From the NCBI GenBank assembly GCA_019359035.1, contig JAHHIC010000068.1, positions 1-64,000 of the forward strand: a stretch of 64,000 bases of DNA, written 5' to 3'. The DNA is from Scytonematopsis contorta HA4267-MV1 (GTDB taxonomy: Bacteria; Cyanobacteriota; Cyanobacteriia; Cyanobacteriales; Nostocaceae). How positions within the stretch are numbered: position 1 is the stretch's first letter; every line of letters starts with the position of its first letter. Of the stretch, positions 40,231 to 49,157 are shown in pieces. The notes under the pieces were generated by a model. The model ran no database searches. It was given only the letters and a program-made list of their open reading frames with translations, and was not told the DNA's origin. The position numbers and the translations under genes were made by a program.

Positions 40231-40851
40231 ATGCAAGAGGGATATACAAATAGAACTGTAGCAGAGTTCCCGAAACAATTAGATATCGCTAAGGTCAGCG
40301 TTTATGGTTTGAGTATTCTCTCTGCAGCAATGTTTTTGTTCTTACCATTCTTCAATCTTTTGCACACAAGTCCTTGGCAACGATGGATAGGAACAATTCA
40401 TGGCTTTGGCTCTTTGTTAGCTACTGTGGTTGCAGTATATACGGGACATTTAGCTTTTCCGTTACTTAGAGGAGCTAGTAAAATTTTGCCGCAAATGCGT
40501 ACCCTAACATTTTGGTCAACGGTAATCGCTTTTTTGGGTATTGCGACCGGAAACTTTGCTTACATGCGGTATCGTGCAGGACTTGAATTCGGTGGAGCAC
40601 GTGCGTGGTTAAAGGAAAATTCACCACTGGGACAGTATGTCTTGATGGAATATCACGAATTTAGCGTCTTATTCACCTTACCAATTGGAGTAGCTTGTAC
40701 TTGGATTTTGTGGAAGTATGGTGACTCAATCTTAGAAAAAGAAAATCGTCCAGTTCTTACAGCTACTTGCGTTGCATTGATGGCAATGATGTTCTTCGCA
40801 ATGGGTGGTTTGGTCACTGGACTAGGAATCGCGAAAATCCATTCTTTGTAA
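40231..40851 (+). CDS. Integral membrane protein, DUF4079-like
   Basis: 206 residues from the ATG at 40231; a TTG three codons earlier is less likely because the AGGGAGG site fits the ATG. Five hydrophobic helices: VYGLSILSAAMFLFLPFFNL, WIGTIHGFGSLLATVVAVYT, TFWSTVIAFLGIATGNFAYM, FSVLFTLPIGVACTWIL and TCVALMAMMFFAMGGLVTG. Conserved His in IHGFG, TGHLAF and YHEFS could bind heme, as in cytochrome b561-like or DUF4079 proteins of cyanobacteria. This assignment is tentative. Probably first gene of a three-gene membrane operon. Confidence 0.7.
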   Translation: MQEGYTNRTVAEFPKQLDIAKVSVYGLSILSAAMFLFLPFFNLLHTSPWQRWIGTIHGFGSLLATVVAVYTGHLAFPLLRGASKILPQMRTLTFWSTVIAFLGIATGNFAYMRYRAGLEFGGARAWLKENSPLGQYVLMEYHEFSVLFTLPIGVACTWILWKYGDSILEKENRPVLTATCVALMAMMFFAMGGLVTGLGIAKIHSL

Positions 40852-40950
40852 ACTACGTAAACCGGAGCTTTTCCCGTAGGGAAGGAACGAAGAGCGCGAA
40901 GAAATTAGAGCGTGAAGAAATTAGAGTTTGAAAGAGATTTTGCGTGAACT

Positions 40951-41013
40951 AACAGTCAACAGTCAACAGTCAACAGTCAACAGTCAACAGTCAACAGTCA
41001 ACAGTCAACAGTC
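40951..41013 (+). repeat. STRR array abutting a start codon
   Basis: Nine perfect AACAGTC heptamers (40951, 40958 and so on to 41007-41013) end exactly where the ATG at 41014 begins. They occupy the position where a ribosome-binding site would be. Confidence 0.95.
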
Positions 41014-41493
41014 ATGACCAAAGAACTATTACCTTTGTCAGAACGAAAAACCGAACCTTTCTATGGCCGAATTTGGAATCAATTAAAAGCATTTCCGAAT
41101 GGTTTAGCTGAAGGTGCGAAAAAATCACCTACAACTTCAGGACCTGCAGCTGCTGCATTAATTAGTGCCGGAATTGGTTGTGTGACCATGATGGTAACTC
41201 ATCATTTTTCCGATGCAGATAAATCAAAGTCAATCGAAAATGTTGTTTGGACGCTTGGTAGCTGGATTCCCGGAAGTCATAATCCAAGCAAGCTCTGGGG
41301 AAATATTGGTAGTTACAGCGGTAAAGAGACAACATTACTAGTGGGATGGCTTATCAGTTGGGTAGTTTTATCTTTGTTATGGAAAGATAAACAAATAAAA
41401 TCGCGGACAATATTCTTCTGGATGTTTTTCTTATTTATTGCAGCAACTGTAATGTCTTGGCATCCGATATTTCCTTATTTACCACTCACTTAG
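41014..41493 (+). CDS. Small membrane protein, function unknown
   Basis: 159 residues. An N-terminal cytosolic part (MTKELLPLSERKTEPFYGRI) is followed by three hydrophobic segments: SGPAAAALISAGIGCVTMMV, TLLVGWLISWVVLSLLW and TIFFWMFFLFIAATVMSW. Contains MVTHHFSD and SWHPIFPYLPL, with His residues near membrane edges. No known family recognised. The nine-heptamer STRR directly precedes the ATG, so there is no Shine-Dalgarno site unless the repeat itself serves. Lies between two other membrane genes. Confidence 0.7.
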   Translation: MTKELLPLSERKTEPFYGRIWNQLKAFPNGLAEGAKKSPTTSGPAAAALISAGIGCVTMMVTHHFSDADKSKSIENVVWTLGSWIPGSHNPSKLWGNIGSYSGKETTLLVGWLISWVVLSLLWKDKQIKSRTIFFWMFFLFIAATVMSWHPIFPYLPLT

Positions 41494-41512
41494 GAAGAAT
41501 TAAAGCAAAAAT

Positions 41513-41725
41513 ATGCAATCTAAATCAAAACCTATGCCTTCAAAAGAAATGCATCGCTATGTGCTTTTGATGCTCGGAGTATTTGTATTATTTACGATTT
41601 CTTTTCCTATCGCTTTTTTCCGCGTTAGTAAAGAAAAAAAATTTGCTGAATATAACTCTCACCTTAAATCCTTAACGGTTGAAGGTAATTCAATAAAGCC
41701 TTCATCAGCTACTCCTACAAAGTAA
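41513..41725 (+). CDS. Single-span membrane peptide
   Basis: 70 residues with one transmembrane helix (YVLLMLGVFVLFTISFPIAF) and a short C-terminal tail of charged and polar residues. AGGAAG lies upstream. It begins 19 bp after the preceding gene and is followed by a strong terminator, so it closes the operon. Function unknown; might be a small subunit of a complex with the two upstream proteins. Confidence 0.68.
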   Translation: MQSKSKPMPSKEMHRYVLLMLGVFVLFTISFPIAFFRVSKEKKFAEYNSHLKSLTVEGNSIKPSSATPTK

Positions 41726-41729
41726 AAGT

Positions 41730-41776
41730 CTTTCTTTTATGGGATGGACTTTGGTGTCCGTCCCATAAAAGAAAGA
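41730..41776 (+). terminator. Long hairpin terminator
   Basis: CTTTCTTTTATGGGA (41730-41744) pairs with TCCCATAAAAGAAAG (41761-41775), with GAC/GTC inside. A second inverted repeat (CAGTCTCTGA..TCAGAGACTG, about 41798-41854) follows. Together they separate the membrane operon from the RTX/HAF gene. Confidence 0.75.
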
Positions 41777-42019
41777 GTGTTTTCAGTTTCTCGTTGTCAG
41801 TCTCTGATTGGGAATGTATAGAAGTTTTATATAAAATTCCTAGTCAGAGACTGGAAACGAGGATAGGTTTAATATCTAATGTTCGTTTTCCAGTAATGTC
41901 TACTCTACTTTGGTCGTGGGTGTATTCGTGTTTTGTCTGTGCTTATTAGATGTTCCCAATATCAGCTCGGCTGTTCATGAAGCGATTTGCTCAATACTAA
42001 CTAATCTAAGGAGTTTTCA

Positions 42020-43855
42020 ATGGCGGACAATCAGCTTAATGCACCCTTGAATCAAACAAATTCTAATGTTATTGGTCTCAACATATCCAATCGCTATTCC
42101 AATGGACTAGAAGAACCTTTGTCTGGTTCAAGGAATCGTTCCAGCAATCAAGTCTTATATTTCCAGAATGGTAATGACGTAATTGATGCTGGTGATAGCA
42201 ATAATACCATTTACGCAGGTGAAGGAATCAATATCATTACTAGTGGTAAAGGTAACGACCTGATTTATTCTGGTTCAGGTGGTGATTTTATTAATGCAGG
42301 TGATGGTCGCAATACAATTTTTGCAGGGGAAGGTAACAACCGCATTCTCTCTGGTAAAGGTAACGATTTAATCTTTGCTGGTGCTGGTAATGATGTAATA
42401 TACAGTGGTGCAGGTGATGATACCATCTATGCAGGTGGAGGTAATAATGTCATTAATGCAGGCACTGGAAATGACACAGTTTACCTTGGCAGTGGCAATG
42501 ATAAACTTATTTTGGAGGGTGGTAAAGGCTCCGTCACCGTGATTGGATTTGACGTGAAATCTGACAAATTGCGTCGAGCAGAGAGCTTATTAGGTAAATC
42601 CCTTAAGTTCGTCAGCAAAGGTTCGGATACTTTGGTTATGTCAGGTTCTGACCTTCTTGCTACACTGAAAGATGTTGCATCTGGGTCGCAAGCTTTATTG
42701 GATAATGGTCCTCTGTTTCGCTATCAAGCGACTGACTTGGGTTCTCTTAGCACCAATGCAAACGGTTCTGTGAACGCGGCTTCCATCAACGACTTTGGAC
42801 AAATTGCAGGACGCTATGATACTGGTGCAACCTTTACTAACCAGAATGCAACAACGGGTGTTGTCAATGCTAACAATCTGGTACGTCAAGGCTTCATCTG
42901 GGAAAATGGGACTCAAACAGCCATCACCAGCACAGGTGTGAAAAATGGTCAGTCGAACTTTGGTGCAGCTAATGGTGCGACTGTTACTTTACTCACACCC
43001 AACGTTAATACGATTAGCAATCGTGGTGTGATTTTGGGAACAGCTGATGAAGTACGTCAACCAAATCCTCTAGCAACTGACCGTGCTTTAGTTTGGCAGA
43101 AAGATGGTAGCAACTACAAGTTAACCATCAATGATTTTGGTGGTATTGAAAGCTACTCCTTAGATACCAACAACAGTAACCAAATAGTCGGTCGTAATAT
43201 CTTAGCATCGGGCTATGAAAAGACTATTTACATAGAAAATGGTGTTGTTAAGGAATTGTCTACATTTGGTGGTGATGGAGGTACAGCACGAGGTATCAAT
43301 AATAAGGGCCAGATTATTGGCTATGTAGATAGTGATGGTGCTCTTAATGATACCTTTGTTAATACTGCTGTTATTTGGGAAAAAGATGCTGCAGGTAAAT
43401 ATCAACTGAAAAACTTGGGTACTTTTGGCTATGACCAAGCAACACTACGAGATATCAATGATGCTGGTAGCATTATCGGTTCTACAAGCAGTGGCTCTGG
43501 TACTACAGCAACCAGTACTCCGTTTATTTTACGGAATGATGAGTTTACTGCACTCGGTAGTTTAGGTGGTAAGACTGGTTCAGTCAACGGTCTTAATGAG
43601 TTTAACCAAGTGGTTGGAGCATCTCAAATTGGCTCTGGTACGAACCATGCCTACGTTTGGAATGAAGGTGTAATGGGTGATTTGAATAACTTGGTGACCT
43701 CACCTATTACTTACAATGGTGCTGCTGTTACTTTAACTAGCGCAGCGGGTATCAACAACTTTGGTGACATTGTTGCTACTGGTACTTATACTTACAAAGA
43801 TGCAGCAGGAGCTAACCAAACTGGTACTCGCTCTTTCCTTTTGAAGGCTGTGTAG
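42020..43855 (+). CDS. RTX calcium-binding protein with HAF repeats
   Basis: 611 residues, preceded by a good RBS (AAGGAG). N-terminal low-complexity part, RTX-like repeats at about 48-175 (GNDVIDAGDSNNTIYAGEG, GAGNDVIYSGAGDDTIYAGG), then a module GSVTVIGFDVKSDKL..GSDTLVMSGSDLLATLK that also ends the phytase at 35616. The C-terminal half (about 235-611) consists of HAF-type extracellular repeats: ATDLGSLSTNANGSVNAASI, NDFGQIAGRYD, INNKGQIIGYVDSD, LNEFNQVVGASQ, INNFGDIVATG. Likely secreted by a type I route; function unknown. The 3' end is followed at once by a 12-bp tandem array. Confidence 0.85.
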   Translation: MADNQLNAPLNQTNSNVIGLNISNRYSNGLEEPLSGSRNRSSNQVLYFQNGNDVIDAGDSNNTIYAGEGINIITSGKGNDLIYSGSGGDFINAGDGRNTIFAGEGNNRILSGKGNDLIFAGAGNDVIYSGAGDDTIYAGGGNNVINAGTGNDTVYLGSGNDKLILEGGKGSVTVIGFDVKSDKLRRAESLLGKSLKFVSKGSDTLVMSGSDLLATLKDVASGSQALLDNGPLFRYQATDLGSLSTNANGSVNAASINDFGQIAGRYDTGATFTNQNATTGVVNANNLVRQGFIWENGTQTAITSTGVKNGQSNFGAANGATVTLLTPNVNTISNRGVILGTADEVRQPNPLATDRALVWQKDGSNYKLTINDFGGIESYSLDTNNSNQIVGRNILASGYEKTIYIENGVVKELSTFGGDGGTARGINNKGQIIGYVDSDGALNDTFVNTAVIWEKDAAGKYQLKNLGTFGYDQATLRDINDAGSIIGSTSSGSGTTATSTPFILRNDEFTALGSLGGKTGSVNGLNEFNQVVGASQIGSGTNHAYVWNEGVMGDLNNLVTSPITYNGAAVTLTSAAGINNFGDIVATGTYTYKDAAGANQTGTRSFLLKAV

Positions 43856-43862
43856 AGTAAAT

Positions 43863-44028
43863 AAGTCTAGGAATAAGTCTAGAAATAAGTCTAGAAATAA
43901 GTCTAGAAATAAGTCTAGAAATAAGTCTAGAAATAAGTCTAGAAATAAGTCTGGAAATAAGTCTGGAAATAATCCTAGAAATAATCCTAGAAATAATCCT
44001 AGAAATAATCCTAGAAATAAATTTCTGG
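43863..44028 (-). repeat. 12-bp tandem array joined to a double-hairpin element (copy 8a)
   Basis: Thirteen 12-bp units, AAGTCTAGAAAT grading to AATCCTAGAAAT, run from 43863 to 44018 and merge into stem II (44010-44028: CCTAGAAA / TTTCTGG) of copy 8a. Read on the minus strand, the array begins at the outer edge of stem II and repeats its arm, as at 6629-6748. Confidence 0.9.
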
Positions 44029-44120
44029 CTTAAAGCTTAAACCCGTTAAAAACGGGTTGAAGAATTTATTTTGGTTAGCTTTAGCTAACTTTAGCTTTTA
44101 GCCAGAAATTTATTTCTCGG
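44010..44120. repeat. Double-hairpin elements, inverted pair (copies 8a and 8b)
   Basis: Left (minus): stem II 44010-44028, linker CTTAAAGCTTAA, stem I AACCCGTT / AACGGGTT (44039-44057). Right (plus): stem I GTTAGCT / AGCTAAC (44074-44089), linker TTTAGCTTTTAG, stem II CCAGAAA / TTTCTCGG (44102-44120). Both stem II sequences share CCAGAAATTTATTTCT. The stems I of the two halves differ completely but each is self-complementary. Confidence 0.88.
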
Positions 44121-44151
44121 CTTTTTCTTTTTTTTAAGAGACTTGTAAGTA

Positions 44152-44697
44152 CTATCTGCTGCTAATGAACATTTGGGTGAAGTAAATTTCACCTTTACCA
44201 TTAACAGCCACACCTATTCCAGTCTGATTGTAATTACCTTCTATATTCCTCAGGTGTCCGGGACTATTTAGCCAGCCTTTAACGGCTACAGTTGCTGGGT
44301 CACTATGACCTTGATTGTATGCAACGTTCTCTGCATATCCCCTCCAAGGAATTCCTGTTGCTTGAATACGTTGTGCAAGACCTTGATGGCTAAAAGGTGT
44401 AGAACCATTAGCCATGTTCTGACTATGATTTCTTGATTGACTATCCATACTGGAATTACGAGACAATGGTGGCAATCCTTTAGAAGCTCGGTATTGATTA
44501 ATTTGATTGAGAACAGAACGTTCTAATGCAGCGGTATCGACATTGGTAGATTGTGCAACCCTAAGAACTGTCTTTGGTGATTTGCTATTGGCAACAACTG
44601 CATTTGCAGAAGTACGACCATTTACTGAAATAACCACGATGCCACTTGCTAGGATAAGAGTGCCTAGCGCAAAGTTGCGAACAGTTTTCAGGTTCAT
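44152..44697 (-). CDS. CAP-domain (SCP-like) secreted protein
   Basis: 181 residues. Signal peptide-like start MNLKTVRNFALGTLILASGI, then a CAP domain: VLNQINQYRASKGLPPLSRN, SRNHSQNMANGSTPFSHQGL with the active-site-like His, GYAENVAYNQ with conserved Glu, and WLNSPGHLRNIEGNYNQTGI with the second His. These proteins are extracellular; bacterial members have no settled activity. Stand-alone, transcribed leftward. The REP-like pair at 44010-44120 lies beyond its 3' end. Confidence 0.9.
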   Translation of the reverse strand: MNLKTVRNFALGTLILASGIVVISVNGRTSANAVVANSKSPKTVLRVAQSTNVDTAALERSVLNQINQYRASKGLPPLSRNSSMDSQSRNHSQNMANGSTPFSHQGLAQRIQATGIPWRGYAENVAYNQGHSDPATVAVKGWLNSPGHLRNIEGNYNQTGIGVAVNGKGEIYFTQMFISSR

Positions 44698-45310
44698 GAA
44701 TATCTCGTCATTGATACAAACGACATGTCTAAACTAACACTAAGATTATTCATGTGACCGCTAAATAATAGTTGCTAGTGCCAGTTTCTAAGATGACACA
44801 TTTAGTACGGTCATAATTTAATTAATTGGTTAATAGGCTGTTACAAACCTGTTAGTTGCGCTTCAGTACCAAGAAAACCCCACTCCCCAACCCCCCTCCC
44901 CGCTTGCCTACCGTGAACGCAATGACAGGTGTGTATACAGGGTAGGCTTGCGGGGAGTCACCGTTGGGGGTGGGGTTCTTTTATTGCGGTTTGGGGGCTA
45001 GAGCTTTTGTAACAACAAAAACTTAACCGTCAAGTCATCCGTACTACTTTTCACTTAAGCTTTATATTAGTTTCAAGTGTACTTTGCATCATTAAAGATA
45101 CTAAGTGTTAGCCGATAAAAACTCGATAAAAACTGTAAGTTCGCTTAATATGGATTATCGCATGTTGTGCTATACGGAACAGGCTGCTTGTAACCTGATT
45201 AAGTAATAAATATGAAAAAATACTCTTAATTTTATAGTAAATCGAGGCTAGGCTGTTAATACCATACTCTCTAATTTCTATATACCTCTTTCGCAAAACA
45301 ACTTAAAACT
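44698..45310. other. Intergenic region with GC-rich repeat
   Basis: About 610 bp without a gene. At 44873-44980 there is an inverted structure related to the GTAG family: AACCCCACTCCCCAACCCCC on the left and GGGGGTGGGGTTCTT on the right. Its interior GCTTGCCTACCGTGAACGCA and GGTAGGCTTGC form a second stem. The remainder is AT-rich and should carry the promoters of the CAP gene (leftward) and the secretion cassette (rightward). Confidence 0.55.
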
Positions 45311-46063
45311 GTGTCAACCCTGATAAACACTTATATGTCCCCAGTTCTGCTAGTGGGCGATCGCACTCTAACATCGGAACAAATTTTGCCTCTGATGGCA
45401 CAGTACCAACTAGTGCCACAGTTGGTAAAGGAGTTGGTGATAGATGAAGCGCTGAAAGAAATTGAATGTACACCAGCAGAAGAAAAACAAGCCACTGAAC
45501 AGCTATTTCAGCAATATCAAGTCAACTCCCAAGAACAGCAAAGTGCGTGGTTAGAGCAAAGTGGGTTGAGTTTGCAGCAGTTTGAAGCCATAGCTATTCG
45601 TCAGTTCAAATTGGAAAAATTTAAACAAATCACTTGGTCTGGGGACATAGACTCTTATTTTCGTCAGCGCAAACCACAGTTGGATAGGGTTGTTTACTCA
45701 TTACTTAGGACGAACGATATAGGAATAGCCCAAGAATTTTATTTTCGCATAATTGAGGGAGAACAGTCTTTTACTCAACTAGCGAGAGAATTTTCCCAAG
45801 GGCCAGAAGCGGATACCGATGGTTTAGTCGGGCCAGTAGAATTGCAGTCGATACATCCAACTTTAGCAAGAGTTTTATCTAGCGTTCAACCACAGCAACT
45901 AGTACCACCAACTCAAGTCGGAGAGTGGGTAATTTTAATGCGTCTGGAAAAATTACTTCCAGCACAGTTAGATAGCATGATGCGTCAGAGATTATTAAAT
46001 GAACGCTTTCAAACCTGGTTACAAGGACAACTAGCAGAGCATCCGTGGCAAATTAAGGGGTAA
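45311..46063 (+). CDS. PpiC/SurA-like peptidyl-prolyl isomerase of the secretion cassette
   Basis: 250 residues from GTG at 45311; an ATG at 45335 (MSPVLLVGDRTLTSEQILPL) is a good alternative. The N-terminal half is helical and SurA-N-like. The C-terminal half has a parvulin-type domain: RVVYSLLRTNDIGIAQEFYF, QSFTQLAREFSQGPEADTDG and LVGPVELQSIHPTLARVLSS. No signal peptide, so cytosolic. Such genes regularly precede CNB-HlyB genes in cyanobacteria. Here the spacing to the next gene is 27 bp, so it is probably part of one operon and could chaperone the exported substrates before translocation. That role is inferred. Confidence 0.83.
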   Translation: MSTLINTYMSPVLLVGDRTLTSEQILPLMAQYQLVPQLVKELVIDEALKEIECTPAEEKQATEQLFQQYQVNSQEQQSAWLEQSGLSLQQFEAIAIRQFKLEKFKQITWSGDIDSYFRQRKPQLDRVVYSLLRTNDIGIAQEFYFRIIEGEQSFTQLAREFSQGPEADTDGLVGPVELQSIHPTLARVLSSVQPQQLVPPTQVGEWVILMRLEKLLPAQLDSMMRQRLLNERFQTWLQGQLAEHPWQIKG

Positions 46064-46090
46064 ATAAAGGGGACTTAGGAGTTGGGAGTT

Positions 46091-49081
46091 ATGAAAAATA
46101 TTTTTGTTGAATATATTTCCAAGCTTGACGGTTTTGATAAATTACCGACAAGTGAATTGACGAGTTTCGCAGAAAAAATTCAACCTTGGCGATTTAAAAT
46201 TGGTCAAAAAATAATTGGAAAAGAAGCAATACCTGACCGTGTGGGGGTTATTTACGAAGGAACAGTACGATTACTAGGGTATGACCCGCGCACGCAAATG
46301 CCAACTAGTTTAAAATTGTTGGAACCAGGAGAACTGATTGGCGAAATTAGTTTGTTGCGCTCGGTCCCCTGCGAAACGGCTATTGCCTCAGTGGAAATAA
46401 TATGTGTAACTTTTAGTTCAGGTGAATATTTACGTTTATTAAGCAAATACCCAGATTTTGCCAAAGCCCGCCAAAGTAAAGCTCATGCTGTAGAAGTTTT
46501 TGAGGTAGTTGGTTCAGAGTTAGAACGGCAAGCTTTAGGAGGCGCAAATCTTAAAGAAATTACTGATAAAGCTGTTGTTGATGCGACAATAGATTATTTA
46601 CCCAGAGGAAAAACAAATAGCAGCCAGTTAGACCCTGAGCGTATTTGGTTTGTGAGTGGGGGTGGGATAATAACTAATTTTCCTTTGGGTTCTCGCTTAG
46701 AATTTGGTGATGAACCGCAAGTTATAGAAGTTAAAGATGACAATAGTGCGCGATTAGTTGGTTTACGTCCCTCACATTTACTATTCTTGGATGCTCAACA
46801 AACACAAGAATTATTAGGAGAAACAAACTCCACCAGCACAGATGAACTGGATATCCCTTACGCACCCGACAGCGAAGAGACGCCTCAATCACAATCTAAT
46901 AATACAAGCCAAAAAAGACAAAAATATCCTTTCGTAAGAGGAAAAGGAGAATTAAATTCCACCAATGCTTGTTTTCAAATGCTGTGTCAACATTTAAGGA
47001 TGCCATTTCGACGAGAAGTAGTAGGTCGAATTTTAAACGACCAGTGGAAACGTCAAGGAACTATATCTTTCCAGGTTTGCGCTTACCTTTCGGAATTAAT
47101 TGGACTGAAAGCGCAGTTAATAGAAATATCGACAAGTAGTATTACCAAAATACCTACTCCAGCAATGATTAGTTATGCGGATAGCTATGCAGTTGTCTAT
47201 GAAACAAGCGAGAGGGAGATAGTTTTAGGTGTACCGTCTAAAGGAATTGTACGTTGCAGACCAAGCGAGTTAATCGCTTCATTGGAAACAGGGGAAAATA
47301 ATTATCCACAAGTTCAAGTATTATTACTTGCGACTACGAAGGAAACGCAACAACAACGCTTTGGCTTTAGTTGGTTTCTTCCTTATTTAACTCGGTATCG
47401 TCGAGTCCTAATTGAAGTATTTATCGCGTCATTTTTTGTTCAATTAGCAGCACTCGCTAATCCACTGGTGGTTCAGTTAATTATCGATAAAGTAATTGTT
47501 CAAAATAGTATAAGTACTCTAAATATATTAGGTGTTTTATTATTAGTAGTCGGATTATTTGAAGCAGTTATCAGCGCATTAAGAACATATTTATTTGTTG
47601 ACACGACTAATCGTATTGATATGGGGTTAGGGTCAGAAATTATTGACCATATGTTACGTCTACCGCTGCGCTATTTTGAACGTCGTCCAGTAGGGGAACT
47701 TTCTACACGTATCAACGAATTAGAAAATATTCGCCAATTTCTCACAGGTACAGCCTTAACCGTAGGTTTGGATGCTTTATTTTCTGTTGTTTATATTGTG
47801 GTAATGCTGTTTTATAGTTGGCAACTTACAGTAGTTGGCTTAGGAACAATTCCCATATTTGTCGTAATTACAATGATTGCCTCTCCTATTGTTAGTAAGC
47901 AATTACGAAGCAAAGCTGAACGTAACTCAGAAACTCAATCTTACTTGGTTGAGGTAATGTCAGGTATTCAAACAGTTAAAGCACAAAATATAGAATTGCG
48001 TTCGCGTTTTACCTGGCAAGAAAAATACTCTCGTTATGTAACAGCAGGTTTCAAGACAGTACTTACTTCTACTCTTGCAAATGCTGCAAGTAATTTTCTT
48101 AACAAACTCAGTAGTTTATTAGTATTGTGGGTAGGAGCTTATTTAGTATTAAAAGGAGAACTTACTCTTGGGGAATTAATTGCGTTTAGAATTATTTCTA
48201 GCTATGTTACCAGTCCGGTATTGCGCTTAGCACAACTCTGGCAAAGTTTTCAAGAAACTGGTTTATCTCTGGAACGGTTGAGCGATATTGTCGATACCCC
48301 ACAAGAAGGAGAAGAAGACCGTTACAATATTCCCTTACCAGCAATTGAAGGTACAGTAAAATACGAAAATCTTTCTTTTAGATTTGCTACAAGTGGCCCA
48401 TTACAAGTCAGTAACGTAAACTTAGAAATTCCTGCAGGTAAATTTGTGGGAATTGTGGGACAAAGTGGTTCTGGTAAAAGTACCATTATGAAATTACTGT
48501 TGAGACTGTATGAACCAGAGTCCGGCAGAATTTTAGTTGATGGTTATGATATTTCCAAGGTGGAGCTTTACTCGTTACGACGACAGATAGGGGTGGTTCC
48601 ACAAGAAAGTTTATTATTTGACGGTAGCGTCCAAGATAATATTGCCTTAACAAATCCAGATGCTACAACAGAAGAAATTATCGAGGCTGCAAAAATTGCT
48701 GTCGCTCATGATTTTATTATGCAATTACCCAACGGTTATAGTACTAGAGTCGGAGAACGGGGGGCTGGACTTTCTGGTGGACAAAGACAAAGAATTGCTA
48801 TTGCACGTTCGGCTTTACAAAAACCAAAATTATTAGTTTTAGATGAAGCAACTAGCGCTTTAGATTATCCGACAGAAAGACAGGTATGTTTAAATTTAGC
48901 TAAAGCTTTTAAAGGAAGCACAGTCTTTTTTATTACTCACCGTCTTAACACGGTTAGTCACGCTAATGTAATTTTAGTAATGGATGGAGGTCGATTAATT
49001 GAACAAGGTAGTCATCAAGAATTAATGGCGAAAAAAGGACATTATTCTTATTTATATAATCAACAAGAAGTTAATTTGTGA
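46091..49081 (+). CDS. Type I secretion ABC transporter with N-terminal cyclic-nucleotide-binding domain (HlyB-like)
   Basis: 996 residues from the ATG at 46091. Domains: cyclic-nucleotide-binding-like domain, about 1-140 (GVIYEGTVRLLG, PGELIGEISLLRSVPCETAI); linker; C39 peptidase-like domain, about 285-410, with NSTNACFQML where the catalytic Cys is replaced by Ser and DSYAVVYE where His is replaced, so probably a non-cleaving substrate-binding domain as in HlyB; six-helix ABC membrane domain, about 430-715; ATPase with Walker A GQSGSGKST (about 789), signature LSGGQRQR (about 893) and Walker B LLVLDEATSALD. It exports unfolded RTX-type proteins with HlyD. The cyclic-nucleotide-like domain may sense a ligand, but this is not shown. 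Confidence 0.93.
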   Translation: MKNIFVEYISKLDGFDKLPTSELTSFAEKIQPWRFKIGQKIIGKEAIPDRVGVIYEGTVRLLGYDPRTQMPTSLKLLEPGELIGEISLLRSVPCETAIASVEIICVTFSSGEYLRLLSKYPDFAKARQSKAHAVEVFEVVGSELERQALGGANLKEITDKAVVDATIDYLPRGKTNSSQLDPERIWFVSGGGIITNFPLGSRLEFGDEPQVIEVKDDNSARLVGLRPSHLLFLDAQQTQELLGETNSTSTDELDIPYAPDSEETPQSQSNNTSQKRQKYPFVRGKGELNSTNACFQMLCQHLRMPFRREVVGRILNDQWKRQGTISFQVCAYLSELIGLKAQLIEISTSSITKIPTPAMISYADSYAVVYETSEREIVLGVPSKGIVRCRPSELIASLETGENNYPQVQVLLLATTKETQQQRFGFSWFLPYLTRYRRVLIEVFIASFFVQLAALANPLVVQLIIDKVIVQNSISTLNILGVLLLVVGLFEAVISALRTYLFVDTTNRIDMGLGSEIIDHMLRLPLRYFERRPVGELSTRINELENIRQFLTGTALTVGLDALFSVVYIVVMLFYSWQLTVVGLGTIPIFVVITMIASPIVSKQLRSKAERNSETQSYLVEVMSGIQTVKAQNIELRSRFTWQEKYSRYVTAGFKTVLTSTLANAASNFLNKLSSLLVLWVGAYLVLKGELTLGELIAFRIISSYVTSPVLRLAQLWQSFQETGLSLERLSDIVDTPQEGEEDRYNIPLPAIEGTVKYENLSFRFATSGPLQVSNVNLEIPAGKFVGIVGQSGSGKSTIMKLLLRLYEPESGRILVDGYDISKVELYSLRRQIGVVPQESLLFDGSVQDNIALTNPDATTEEIIEAAKIAVAHDFIMQLPNGYSTRVGERGAGLSGGQRQRIAIARSALQKPKLLVLDEATSALDYPTERQVCLNLAKAFKGSTVFFITHRLNTVSHANVILVMDGGRLIEQGSHQELMAKKGHYSYLYNQQEVNL

Positions 49082-49130
49082 ATTGGTAATTGGTAATTGG
49101 TAATTGGTAATTGGCAATTGGTAATTGTGA
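49082..49130 (+). repeat. STRR array (GGTAATT) between hlyB-like and hlyD-like genes
   Basis: About six GGTAATT heptamers, one as GGCAATT. It starts directly after the TGA of the ABC transporter gene and lies inside the likely operon. Confidence 0.9.
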
Positions 49131-49157
49131 ACTGTCAACTTTTAATCATCAACAAAT

